The position numbers and the translations under genes were made by a program. A DNA stretch of 64,000 nt. Origin: Edaphochlamys debaryana. Taxonomy: Eukaryota; Chlorophyta; Chlorophyceae; Chlamydomonadales. Numbering within the stretch: the first letter of the stretch is position 1; every line of letters begins with the position of its first letter. Shown in pieces: positions 43,341-54,090 of this stretch. Under the pieces are notes generated by a model that was given only the letters and a program-made list of their open reading frames with translations, was not told where the DNA came from and made no database searches. The stretch is taken from the NCBI GenBank assembly GCA_016858145.1, contig JAEHOE010000025.1, forward strand, positions 1,054,001 through 1,118,000, in the 5' to 3' direction.

Positions 43341-43700
43341 TTAATAGTACAGTCTTTGTTTGTGCCTGGTGCCTGTGAACTGCACGGTTTTGCGCGCCAA
43401 CTCGCGTCGTAAAATGAATCTCTCATCATACAGCGCCGCGTGGGCGCCAACCCAAAACCTCCCCTCACTTACCATTTGACAATCCAAATAAGGTTGAGCT
43501 GTCACCAGCCGGTTATCCGGCGCCGGCAACGCGGATGACACTGGCGTAGACCGCGCACAGGCCTGTCTCCCAGCGGCTGCTAATACTCTGTGAACGTAGC
43601 CGAAGTACAAAGCGAAATCAGACCTAGGGTAGCGCGTTGTGAAAAAGTCTCTTACTTGCGAGAAGTCTCGGCCAGCTGGCCAGGCTGAAGAGGGGCGCAC
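43341..43700 (-). CDS. Possible small or partial gene, natural-looking composition
   Basis: A frame of up to 119 codons, without a good ATG, reads unlike the surrounding GC-driven frames: aromatic and charged residues are mixed as in real proteins (VRDFFTTRYPRSDFALYFGY, SEGRFWVGAHAALYDERFIL). It begins 38 bases from the ATG of gene 4 on the opposite strand. It may be a terminal exon of a minus-strand gene or a remnant. I recognise no family. Confidence 0.2.
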   Translation of the reverse strand: MRPSSAWPAGRDFSQVRDFFTTRYPRSDFALYFGYVHRVLAAAGRQACARSTPVSSALPAPDNRLVTAQPYLDCQMVSEGRFWVGAHAALYDERFILRRELARKTVQFTGTRHKQRLYY

Positions 43701-43737
43701 GTAGCCCTAAACCCCTTATATAGCGTGCAAGATTAAG

Positions 43738-45100
43738 ATGGCAGACGCTGCTGGGCCGGTAGCTGAGGAGCCTGGCAGCGCATGCCCTGGCTCCGACGGA
43801 GAACGCACGGCTCAAGCTCCCATGAGCGTATACGAAGCAACGGCCATAGCGGAGACTACGGCGGGCTACCCGGCCGGTCGGAAGCGGCCGTCGACCGCAC
43901 TCGACGCGGAGCTGCCCGCGGCGGACGCCTCTGCCGGGGCCCCCCAAGCCGCCAAGCGAATCCGTGACCTGACGGCGCCGCGGAGTGAAGGGCAACCGCC
44001 AGTTACCGCGGATCAGAGGAACCACGGACCGGTCGGGGCCTTGACCAGGTGCCGGCCAGAGGACTTGGTCCGTGTCACGGCATGGAGCCCCCAGCAGGCG
44101 GCCGCAGTGCTGGCAGCAGCAGCGGCTACGGCGCAACCGGGAGCCCTGGCGACAAGGCTAGTAAGTTGATCTGAGGTAGACGGGTGTGGAGCGCTCACCG
44201 TTGCTAAGCGTTGCATTGGGCTTTTCCTGGGGGCAATAAGCCCCAAGCAGCGGTTGACTCATCATGGCAAGGCGCACCGTACGTTAGCTCCTCTCCACCC
44301 CCACACCGCTGCCCCCACCCATGCCCGTCATGCCCTCAGGCCTACGCCCAGCTGAGCCCCCACTTCGTCAGCGGCTTCCGGCTGCTGGCGGGCGCCTGCG
44401 GGGCCGCGGCGCTGGGCGGCTCCGGGGTGGACCTGGCGCGGGTGGTGTGCGGGGCGCCGCTGGAGCTGCTGCTGCTGAGCCCGGGCCCACGCCCGGGGCA
44501 GGGGCAGGGGCAGGGCTCGGGGCAGGGGCCCGGGGCCCAGGTGGCCTCGCTGGAAGAGTGGCGTGCGGTGCACGTGCTGACGGGGGACGGGGCGGGGACC
44601 GGGGGCGAGGAGGCGGTGGTGGAGGCGCTGCCTTCGCTGGCGGCCCGCGTGCTGGGGCTGCCGGGGGGGCGGGGGCCGGACGGAGTGCTGGCGGCGGCGG
44701 CGGCTCTGCAGCTGTGCCGGCAACTGAGGGTGGCGGTGAGTTGGAGAAGAGGGTGGATAAGAGGTGCACGCGGCGAGCACCCTGCCTTGGACGTACCAGC
44801 GGCGCCCAACGCTTGCTGTCCGTCCTCCCCGCCTGCCCCCGCAGGACCTCGAGTGGTGCTGCGCCCAGCCCGCAGCCCCTCCGGCCCTCAGCACGGGCTG
44901 GCGCACTCTGGCGCAGTGGGCCGCTGCCCCCGCAGCGCCGCACGCCGCTGGCACCACTGCCCCCAAGGCGCAGGCGCAGCCCCAGCGGGCGGTCGCGGCG
45001 CCAGCACCGCCTGCGCCCACGGACCAGCGCCCGGCCGCCCAGCCCAGCGGCGGCTCCCAGTGCTCGGCAGGGCCCGCTGCTGCAGGCCCCGCCCCGGCCG
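43738..45100 (+). other. Module copy 0 (degenerate) of gene 4
   Basis: Exons 43738-44160, 44340-44735 and the start of 44845-45288. Helix with WSPQQAAAVLAAAAATAQP before the intron, then AYAQLSPHFVSGFRLLAGAC, DLARVVCGAPLELLLLSPG and LEEWRAVHVL, with a closing TGWRTLAQW. It lacks the GDG strand block. Introns fall where they do in the later copies, phase 0. Confidence 0.45.
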
Positions 45101-48100
45101 TGGCCCCGGTCAAGCCCGCCCCAAGCCCCGACCCTGCCCTGGCTCCCGAGAGGGCCGCGGGCGATGCGGCCGGGGGCGCCGTTGCGGCCCTGGAGCTGTA
45201 CCGCCGGGTGGAGCCCGAGGGGGCGCGCCTGGCGGGGGAGGCGCTGCGGGAGCGGAAGGACTGGGTGCGGACCGGCCGCAACGCTCCGGTGCGTCGCAAC
45301 TGCAGGCCGCACCAATTGCACGCCTCTGCGTGGGGCGCCCTTGCCAAGCTCACCGCTAACCCTTGTCACGGTACCCGGCTCTGCGTGGAGCGATCTCACG
45401 TGCCACGAACTTGGTCTGCCCCCTCCCTCAAGCCCCTTCACAGCCGGCATACTGCATGCGCACTGAGGCGCCTGGCAACCCTCCGTCCCCTCGCAGACGC
45501 TCTGGCGCCTGGTCACCGGCAAGACCACGCACTACGGCCTCGCCTTCTGCCCCTCGGGGGCGCACTACGGCGACGGCCGCCCCGGCCGCGGCACCCGCGT
45601 GCGTGTGCTGCACCCGGGCCCCGGCCCCACCCCCGGCTCCGGCCCCCGGGCCCTCCGGGAGCTGGAGCCCTGGTCCTGGTTCGGACTGCACATGGGCCAG
45701 AGCTACGTGGCGCAGGTGGGGGGGCGAGGGAGGGGAAGGGGCAACGGGGAGGGGGACGGGGAGTGGTGCGATGGAGGAAGAAAGACCGGCGTGTTGCTTA
45801 CGTCAGCCAAAGGCGTGTGGGCCAGAGATGCACGTGACGCGTGGTCTCCATGCGTACCCCATCCGGCCCTCCCTCCCGCGCAGCGCTGGCCCAAGAAGGT
45901 GGAGATCGCGCTCACCCCCGAGCAGCTGCCGCTGGTGGAGGGGCGCAGGGAGCCGGGCGCAGCCAAGGTGCGCTGCCGCCCGGGGAGGGGCGGGCCGCAT
46001 GCGTCGAGCGGATGGGAGCGGGGCGAGGGCAGCGGCATCGTGTCCCGCATGTAGGCGTGGGCTTCAAGAGCCTTCCTTCCAGTTCTACCCCTCACCCTTT
46101 CGCCTTTCTCCCGCCCCCGCCCCAATTACCCCCGTCAGTCCCGGGAGCACGGCGGCATCCACTGGATGCGGTTCAAGGACTGGCTGGGCGCCGTGGCGGC
46201 CAGGGTGCGGCTGGTGGTGGGGGGGGGGACACAAGGGCGGGGAGGTTCAAGGGGGTTGGTGCAGGCCGTGATTGGAGCGGGGGACATATCACCGGGCGCA
46301 TGTGGCTCACCTGCTCCCCCCCCCCTGTGCCCCTGGCCTCCACCAGTTGGACGGCGAGGGCGCCAGCGACACGGGCAGCGGCAGCGAGGGCGAGGAGGCC
46401 CTGGGGCCAGAGCCCAGCGGCGGGGGCAGCGGCGCCAGGCAGGCCGCGTCCGCAGACGCGCCGCCGCCGCCCCGGCCCCGCGTGGGCCGCCCCAGCGCCC
46501 CCGCGGCAGGGGTCGCCACGGGCAGCGGGCCTGTGGGCGGCCCGGGGTCCGGTGCGTCCGGGTCGGGCGCTGCGCTGGCCCAGCTGCAGGCGGTGGACCC
46601 CGAGGGGGCGGAGCGGGTGGCGGAGGCCCTGGCGGTGCGCAGCGTGGAGGCGGCGGGGGACAACGCACCGGTGAGTAGGGGGGGGGGGGTCAGGCGGGGA
46701 GGCGTTGACCGGCTGGACCGCAGAGCCTCAGGACGTTGCGTGCCACTCCAAGCCCCGTTGCGCGCCATGCGCCCCCCCCTCCGTGCCCCGCCCAGACCCT
46801 GTGGCGCTGGAGCCTGTCCGGCGAGGCGCAGTACGCTGTGGCCTTCGTGGCCCGGGGCGCCTCCTACCTGGACGCAGCGCCCAACCGCCACGGGGGCACG
46901 CCCGTGCGCCTGCTGTGGGCGCCGCCGGCCGAGGCGACGGGGGCGGGCGGGCGGCGGTCCGCGCTGGAGCTGCCCCCGCGCGCCTGGTTCCACCAGTCTG
47001 CGGTGAGCACAGACGGCTTGGCGTGTGGCCGGGGGGGGGGGGGCTACTTGTGCTGGGAGGGCAGGAGCTGTACGATTGCGAACCGATGGGCCTCGTGAGG
47101 GGTTGGGTGAGTGGCGTGGTGGCTGGCTAGCTCGCCTTTGCACCGAGGAGCCCCGGCGCCTTGCTGCCATGCACCGCCTGGTCGCGGACCCCCCCCCCAC
47201 ACGCACACACCGTTCCGTTCGGGTGGGCTTCGGTCTCGCGGGCTGCTCGGTACGCATGCTTGCTCTGCTGTGCCCGTCTGCGCCGCCGGCGGGCCGCACC
47301 AGCTCTAGTCTACCTCATTATTACCAGCTACAAACTACGGCTCCGACGCGGCTCCAGCGGCGACACAACCGGAACGGGTCCGGGATGGGCGTGATGGGTC
47401 GGGCTTCGGTTTCCTCGGGCTTTCGGTTCTGTATCTATGGCCGGCTAATCACCGCGCCTAAGACTCCCAAACTCATGCGAGCAGCCCTTCACACACACAC
47501 ATACCTCCCCCCCCAATCCCTCAGGGCCAGCTCGCCCGGGGCCGGTGGCAGTTCAAGGTGGAGGTGGCGCTGCTGCCCTGGGAGGTGCCGCCGCCGGTGG
47601 CCAAGGTGGGACTGGACTAGCGGGGTGCAGGAAGGGGCAAGGCGCATGGGGAGGGGTGAAGGCATGGGCCTGGAGCCACCTGTCCGACTGCCCGGTGCCC
47701 CCGATCACGCCCTCACCCGCCCCCCCCCCCTGCCCTGCAGCCGGGGTTCGACGGGCTCACGTGGGTGCCCTTCCACAAGTGGCGTGGGTGCAACCTGCAG
47801 GCCGGCAGGGCCGCGGGCGGGGGAGCAGGCGGGGGCGAGTCGTCCGAGGGCGAGGAGGCAGAGGCGGAGGATGCAGAGGTGTACAAGCCCGCGGCCCGGG
47901 GTCGCCGCCGCGGCAGGGCCAAGCAGGCCGCCCCCGTGGACTCGGGCACTGAGGAGGAGGAGGCGGAGGAGGCGGGGGAGGAGGACGCGGAGGAGGAGGC
48001 GGGGGAGGAGGAGGACGCCGGCGGCGACGAGGCGGCCTCGGAGTCGGGCGGGGAGGGGGAGGAAGGGGAGCCTGCCGAGGAGGAGGACGCGGCTGCGGCC

Positions 48101-51100
48101 GGGGAGCCCCTGGGCGACGCGGCTCACAGCCTGGAGGCGGTGGGGCTGCTGCGGGCGCTGGACCCGGGGGCGGCGCGGCTGGTGGCGCTGGCGCTGACCC
48201 GGTGCCGGGTGCAGGCGCAGGGGGCCAACGCACCGGTGAGGCCGGGGAGACCTGGGTGGGGAGACGGCTGTGGGCGCGTGCATGGACCTCAAGACCTCAA
48301 GATCGCGTCACTGACCCCCGCACGTGTCGCCTCGGCCCCCCTCCCCTCTCCGCCACGCAGCGCGTGTTCGGCTTCCGCTTCCCCGAGCGCTCGGCCCTGT
48401 GTGTGGCCTTCTGCCCCCCCGGCATGTAGGGCGGGGCCCCGCTGATGCGGGGTAGCGGCTGCTGCGTGGCACCCCACCGCTGGGTGGGGCTGGCAAGTCT
48501 GCAAGACCACCCAGGATGCGGCAGGTAGAGCGCCATTGCACTCCCCGTCCTTCCCCTCACCCTGCCCCTCCCCCCCCCCTGCCCCCAGCTCCTTCAACGC
48601 CAGCCGCCAGGGCCGTGACTCGCTGGTGCGCTTCGTGGCGGTGATGCGGCGGCGGGGGGGCACCGAGGGCGGATCCAGCAGCGACGAGCGGGGCAGGGCG
48701 GGGGCCGGCGAGGCGGGGGGCAGCGAGGGGGAGGAGGACGGGGCCGACCTGCACAAAGGTGAGCGCGCGGCTGGGTTGGAGGGGGGGCAGCGGGCCTCTT
48801 AAGGCTTAGCTAAAGGGGAGCGGGGGTGGCTTGGTGAGGTAACCGGCAGCTTCAGGCCCTGGGTTGCTTTGCCCAGCCGTCAGGTCTGGCATGCTCTTGT
48901 GGGCCCAGGCGGTGGGCCTGCAACGGGCTCCAGGTGGTGCTGCTGCCTGTCGAGGCTTCCCCGCAGCCACATTGACCTTCCCCGATTCGTGTGCCCACCC
49001 GCCCCCAGGCAAGCGTAGGCGGCCCCACACTCGCGCGGAGGTCCTGCAGCCGTCCGCCTGGTTCAAGCGCCTGGCGGGGCGGTACGGCAGCACGTACAAG
49101 TGGCAGCACAAGGTGGAGGTGGCGCTGCTGGCGGGGGAGGGCGTGGACCGGGGCACGTCCCCGCCCAGACCCAAGGTGGGCGCGGCGGGAGGGTGGCGGA
49201 AGGGGAGGCGCGGGCGGACAGGCGCCAGTGCAGTGGAGGCGGGCTCCCTGCGCCTCAGCGCTACCAGGTTGCAACCGGGGGTAGGCGTCGCGGGGTCGGC
49301 CCTGCAGGTTGGACTTGGACTTTTCCTCGTGCAGCCAAGCCCCTGTTGCCCGTGCGCTCCCGCTCAGCTCTGAACACCGCCTTGCCGCCTCGCCCCTACC
49401 CTCCTCCGCCCCCTTCCTGCCCCCTTCCTGCCCAGAGCTTCACGTGGCGGGGCCTGCGCTGGGCCAAGTACCAGGACTGGCGCCTCACCCTCCCGCCCGC
49501 ACCCGGGGCGGCGCACTCGCCCCGCGGCGCCGCGCCCTCCAGCCCCGACAAGCCCCGCCGCCCGGCGCACGTCAAGCAGGAGCCGGACGCCGCCGTGGCC
49601 CAGGGGCCCACCGGCCCCACCACGGCCCGTGTGGCCCGCCCCACCACCCCCGGCATCGCCAGCATCTCCCCCCTCACGGTGCCCAAAGCAACGCCGGCAG
49701 CGTCCGTCACGGCCGCGCCGCTGGCAGCCCCGCCCCCAGCCGTGATCATCGCGGCCCCGAGCTCCCGCCCCGCCCCCACCGCCCCCTCCGCGACCCCCTC
49801 GGCCCTGGAGCTGCTGCAGCGCCTGGAGCCGGAGGCGGCGGAGGCGCTGGAGCGGGGGCGGCAGGGGCTGGCGGGGGCCGCGGCAGGGGGACTGGCCGCT
49901 GCGGTAAGGGCCTGCACAATGCGGGGGGTTGAGGTGAGGGGATACAGTCCGCCGGGGGCAGGTATCTTATACTCTTACCCTCACTGCCTCCCTCCCCACC
50001 CCAACCCGGCAGACGCTGTGGCGACTCGTCCTGCCCGATCCAGCCGGCGCAGGGCCGCCCCGCACGCACCTGGCCCTGGCCCTGCCCCCCGCGGCCGGCA
50101 GCGGAGGAGACGGCGCGGGCGAGCGGGCGGGGCCCAGGGTGCTGTGCTGGGAGGCGCAGGCAGCCCAAGCTGCCGCGGGGGCTGGCGCCGGGGGCGAGGC
50201 CGGGACGGGGGCGCCCACGCTGCGGCTCACTGTGCTCAGCCCGGCGCAGTGGTGCGAGCGAGCGGCGGGCGGGGAGCCTGCCCGGGGGAGCTGGGAGGAG
50301 GAGGTGGAGGTGGCGGAGGCGGCAAAGGTGGGTCGTGGGTGGGACAGCGGGCGCGAGGGGGGCAATCCTGCAGGTGTGGACCGCGTCTTCCGAGGAAGCG
50401 CACGCGGCGCGTCGCCCCTGAGTGCCGTACACCTGATCCCCCCTGTTCCTTGCCCTCTGGCACGCAGGCCGGCAGCTCCGCGCCCACCTGGGTAGGCTAT
50501 CGGGAGTGGAGGTCCCGGCAGCCAGCCACCACGCAGCCGCCTCGAGCCCCGCCCGCAGCGCCGGCCGAGGCCACCCGATCGGCGGGTGCCCCTGCCCCTG
50601 CCGGCGCCGGGGCGGCACCCGGACAGCCGGGTACGGCGCCCACACGCAGCCATGACGCGGAGGGCTTCCCAGCCCGCGGCGGTGTGGGCACGGGGTCGGG
50701 CGCTGGCGGCTCCACCCCGGGCCCCGCGCTGGCGCTGGGCAGTGACGCTGACGACAGCGGCGGCAGCCCCGACGGCGGCGGCAGCCCCGACGGCGGCGGC
50801 GCGTCCAAGCTGGACAGCGATGCGGTGCTTGACGCCCTGGAGGCGGCCTTCCTGCAGCACGTGCAGGTGGGGCGTGGGGTGGGAGGGGGTGGGAGGGGAG
50901 GCGGCGTGTTAGGCGCAGGATGGCAGAGGCGCGGAAGCGGAGGCGAGCGCAGGGCCTGTGTTGCTTGCGTCAAACTCAAGGGGAGGAGAAGTGCCCAGAG
51001 TACGAGAGGGGCCATGAGCCATGCCTTGGTCGAGGCTGGGCTGCCGCTCGTCTGAGTCCTGACCTTTCGCTGGGCGCGCCCTGCCATCACCCTCGCCCCC

Positions 51101-52179
51101 ACCCCCACCCCCCGCAGTCGGGCAAGGCCTCGGTGGCGGAGGGCGGCCAGGAGACGGCGCCGGTGGGGGCCGGGGCGGGCGGGGCGGAACCTCTCGGTGT
51201 TGGCGGGTGGCACCCAGGCAGGCCCTGCCACCTGCCGCGCATCCCCATCCCTCCTCTCCCCCCCCCCTGGCCGCGCAGGTGCTGATGCGGGTGCGGTGCT
51301 CGCGCAACAGCGAGGTCTTCAGGTGGGGCTGGGCGGGGAAGGGCGGCGCCCAGCCGTGGGCCCTGCGGCGCTTGGTGCTCGGGCCCGCCCCTCCACCGGG
51401 CTCTTGGTCCTCCTTCGCTTCGCATGTGCTTGCATTCGCCATACGCTGGCAACCTTCTCCCCGCTCTTCCCGTTCCCCCCTCCCCTGTCTCTGCCGCAGG
51501 TTCGGCATCGCCTACTGCCCCACCGGCGCCCGCCACGGCGACGGCGCCCCCGGCCGCGAGACGGGCGTGCGGGTGCTCTACGTGCCGGACGAGGCGCTGC
51601 CCAAGGCCCGGGAGCCGGGGGCGGAGGGGCCGGCGGCGCCCCCGCGGGACCCCGCGGACGTGTACGCACACGCGCAGGTGCGTGCGTGGGCGCAGGGGGC
51701 AAGGAGGGAGGACAGTGCGCGGCTTCCTGCTCTTGGCTGCCCGTATCAGGGTCTCCTCTGGAAGGCATACTCCTCCTCCCCTCACCCCCTGCCCCCCCGG
51801 CCCCAGGTTCTGACGCCCACTGTCTTCTGCCAGCGCGCCTCCGCGGGCGCCAGCGGCACCTACCCCTGGCGCTCCTGGGCGCAGGTGCTGGTGGCCTCGC
51901 CCCTGGCGCCCAACAGCGAGGCGAGTGCAGGGGCGGGGAGGGGAGAGGGGGGGCGGGGAGGGGAGAGGGGGGTGGCACTCGTGGACGCACGGGCGGCTTC
52001 TAGTGGAGACGCATGTTGGGTAGTGCCTTTCGAACACGGGGCCATGGGGCAACCGGCCGTCTCAGCTGTCGACAAGGCCTGGTCAGCTTGCGTTCGGCTC
52101 TCCGCCGTCCCTCCCCCCGCAGAGCACCTGGCGGCCCTACGGCGACTGGGTCAAGGAGCTCAAGGCGCGGAAACCCTGA
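43738..52179 (+). CDS. Novel tandem-module protein, about six repeats
   Basis: Twenty-one exons: 43738-44160, 44340-44735, 44845-45288, 45497-45715, 45884-45967, 46139-46204, 46347-46670, 46796-47002, 47525-47605, 47741-48235, 48361-48425, 48589-48758, 49009-49175, 49436-49903, 50013-50327, 50468-50866, 51118-51162, 51279-51322, 51500-51677, 51807-51920 and 52123-52179. They total 4,761 bases, or 1,586 residues, with consistent phases. ATG context is good (AAGATGGC). The protein repeats a module: a helix (LELLQRLEPEAAEALE type) ending in N-A-P; a TLWRL strand block with FCPSGAHYGDG and VRVL; a KVEVALLP strand; and a W-x-x-[FY]-x-x-W closing motif (WVPFHKWR, WRPYGDWV). Acidic, Gly/Pro-rich linkers separate modules. 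The intron after 51920 is GC-AG; the acceptor at 51807 could instead be 51834. No family recognised; the first exon has KR-rich patches, so a nuclear role is possible but unproven. Confidence 0.8.
45180..46204 (+). other. Module copy 1 of gene 4
   Basis: Helix AALELYRRVEPEGARLAGEA ending GRNAP; intron; TLWRLVTGKTTHYGLAFCP, SGAHYGDGRPGRGTRVRVL; intron; RWPKKVEIALTPEQLPLVEG; intron; GIHWMRFKDWLGAV. This is the clearest copy and can serve as the reference for the module. Confidence 0.75.
46560..47800 (+). other. Module copy 2 of gene 4
   Basis: Helix LAQLQAVDPEGAERVAEALA ending DNAP; TLWRWSLSGEAQYAVAFV with TPVRLLWAP; RGRWQFKVEVALLPWEV; LTWVPFHKWRGCNLQ. The intron 47003-47524 inside this copy is the longest of the gene (522 bases). 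Confidence 0.75.
48120..49500 (+). other. Module copy 3 of gene 4
   Basis: Preceded by a strongly acidic Glu/Asp/Ala/Gly linker coded at 47940-48100. Helix VGLLRALDPGAARLVALALT ending GANAP; RVFGFRFPERSALCVAFCPP, with an extra intron (48426-48588) splitting the strand block; SAWFKRLAGRYGSTYKWQHK then VEVALLAG; WRGLRWAKYQDWRL. Confidence 0.7.
49800..50530 (+). other. Module copy 4 of gene 4
   Basis: Helix ALELLQRLEPEAAEALERGR; TLWRLVLPDPAGAGPP with HLALALPP; a longer insert; SWEEEVEVAEAAK in the KVEVAL position; APTWVGYREWRSRQ closing. The GDG strand is replaced by a Gly-rich stretch. Confidence 0.65.
50800..52179 (+). other. Module copy 5 of gene 4 and C-terminus
   Basis: Helix LDSDAVLDALEAAFLQHVQ, then ETAP; VLMRVRCSRNSEVFRFGIAY with CPTGARHGDG and VRVLYVPD; TYPWRSWAQVLVASPL; STWRPYGDWVKELK. 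The FGIAYCPTGARHGDG block is very close to that of copy 1, making these two the least diverged pair there. The protein ends eight residues after the closing W motif. Confidence 0.7.
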
Positions 52180-54090
52180 GCGCAGCCCCCGGCCTCACCG
52201 TCTGCCCGCGGCGCCAAGGGCGCTGTCCTAGCCCTGCTTGACCGTGGCGCGGGTCTGCATGCGTGCCCTGTCCGTGCGCTTCTCTAATTGATGCAGCAAG
52301 GGATAACAGGGAGGCAAGTGGACCAGAAGCCACGCTGCCAGGCTTCGGCGCTTCGGCGAGATACCTCCGATAATCGGAAGAAAGGTTGGAAGGTTGTTGT
52401 TACACGCAGAAGGGCATCAGCCGTGTACTCCCATCCGGGCCGTGGGCCAAAGGGACGTGTAGGGTTGATGTGAGTGACGTGAGTGAGGGTTGATGGGACA
52501 GGCTGTGGCTCTGCGTCACTTGATGGCTGCATGCCGGCTCCTGGACTTGCGGGCAGTAGTGCCGCTGGCAGTCCTTGACCAGGTGGATAGGAATGGCCGT
52601 CCGGACGGGAAGGCAGCGAGGCATCACTTTGCCGCCAGGCGTGGGGGGCAGCAACGTGGTTGCTGGGGATGGAGGAACAATGGCGGAAGGTCCATTGGCA
52701 GGGTGCTCAATTACTCTCGACCCCCCGTTGGTAATGGTTGAGGCCAAGCGCATCGCTGGGAACAGCGCCAGCTGCGCCACAGCCAGGCGGGCCCAGTCGC
52801 GCTGAGCCGCAGTAGCCCAGGCACGGGGCACGGACCACTCGCTCGCTGCCGCCCACGCACTAGTGACCGGTGCCCCCTAGGTGACCTGCCCTCCCAGCGT
52901 GCGCCCTACATGTATGGCCCACAACCCTCAGGCCAACTGAGCTCAAGGTCGATTGATTGCTGCAACCTGTCTTGTCGGGCTACGGCACAGGCAGCTCCAC
53001 TGCGCAGCTGCGAAGCGCAAGTCAGCACACCTCTCTGCGGGAAGAACAGCAGCGGTGCGCACAGCCCCTTTGCAGCCCTGGGAGGGCCACATGCGTCCAC
53101 ACAGGCAACACTCCGCCCAACCGGACTGCTGACCGAGCCTCATCAAGAGAGGTATCTGTCTTCCTCACACAAGGAGAAGGAATGGAACTGGCAAAGACAT
53201 CAAAAAGGACTGGGCGGCTCGACTGCTTCAAAGGACCCAACACGTTCCTGCTCAAACACACGCCCTACAACGCCAGCGGCACCAGAAGAGCCTTACACCC
53301 CCGCACAGCACATGAACGGTACAGCACAGCAGCTCGTTTGCGGAGAAGATGATCTTTGCAGAAAGACATCGATGCCGTCACAACTCTGCACCCTACGGCC
53401 CGCTTATCGTACGCATGTAGCTAGTAAATATGCTAGGTCGGCCCGTGCATGTCTCATATATTACCTCAAAGCAGCACTACTACGCCAAGCCGCGAACGCT
53501 TTACCCAAATCAGGGCGGGTAAAAGTATCCCGCCTCGGCCGACGGCTTGCGCCCGAGTACGGGCCACGGGGCTGGGCACTGCAGGCGCCAGCACTCACAG
53601 CGTAGGGGGCGTGAGAGACCGAACGACATGACAACTCCAGGTTTCAACCACACATCGATAACCGTCACCCGCACTACAGCAATGCTGCCAGGCGGCCTTA
53701 ACCGGACAGTGGCAGCCGCGCAGTGGTGGGTGACCCCACCCTTTCAACAGCCTGTACCTACCGGCGTCCCATCACCGCTTGCCCCACACGTCACATCCGA
53801 GCCTGGCCTCAAAACACTTTCCCCCCTCGGGCCTGCTAAAGCCCAAATTCCCCTAAGCGCCAAAGGGGTTGCTCATACCTTGGTAACTCAGGACAGACTG
53901 CACTGTTACCCACAAATGCTTATTGCGGCTACGCCTGTGGCCTTCGCTCCGACCTCCGCATCGTTATGTACGGGCCCACGAGCCCTTGCTCCTTTAATGT
54001 CAGCTAGGTGAAACGCGCGCCCTTCCCCTTCAATAACCCTTAACCCGCCCAGTTGACAATTGGGTAGGGTGCGTGACTGCGTGTAGCCCC
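52180..54090. other. Convergent intergenic region
   Basis: Between the stop of gene 4 (+) and the stop of gene 5 (-). Clearly lower GC than the genes. TTACA at 53293-53297 (TGTAA on the minus strand) lies about 795 bases past the stop of gene 5 and could be its poly-A signal. A 231-codon plus frame at 52910-53605 begins with ATG but has no splice partners and no recognisable domain. Confidence 0.45.

Larger units (their letters stand above)
41182..43737. other. Intergenic region with possible gene remnants
   Basis: No gene model could be built. The strand-plus TGTAA at 41765-41769 may end gene 3. A short direct repeat TGTGGGTATGTGT occurs twice around 41728 and 41757. Open frames on both strands (41459-42073 plus, 42155-43327 minus) lack splice-supported partners. 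Two shorter stretches look more protein-like and are listed separately. Confidence 0.45.

Noticed and set aside
43716..43723. TATA-like TTATATAG before gene 4
   Set aside because: It is only 15 bases from the ATG, so transcription from it would start downstream of the start codon.
52910..53605. Plus frame of 231 codons beginning with ATG
   Set aside because: Ser/Thr/Ala/Gln-rich without a domain, in a convergent intergenic region; no splice or promoter evidence.
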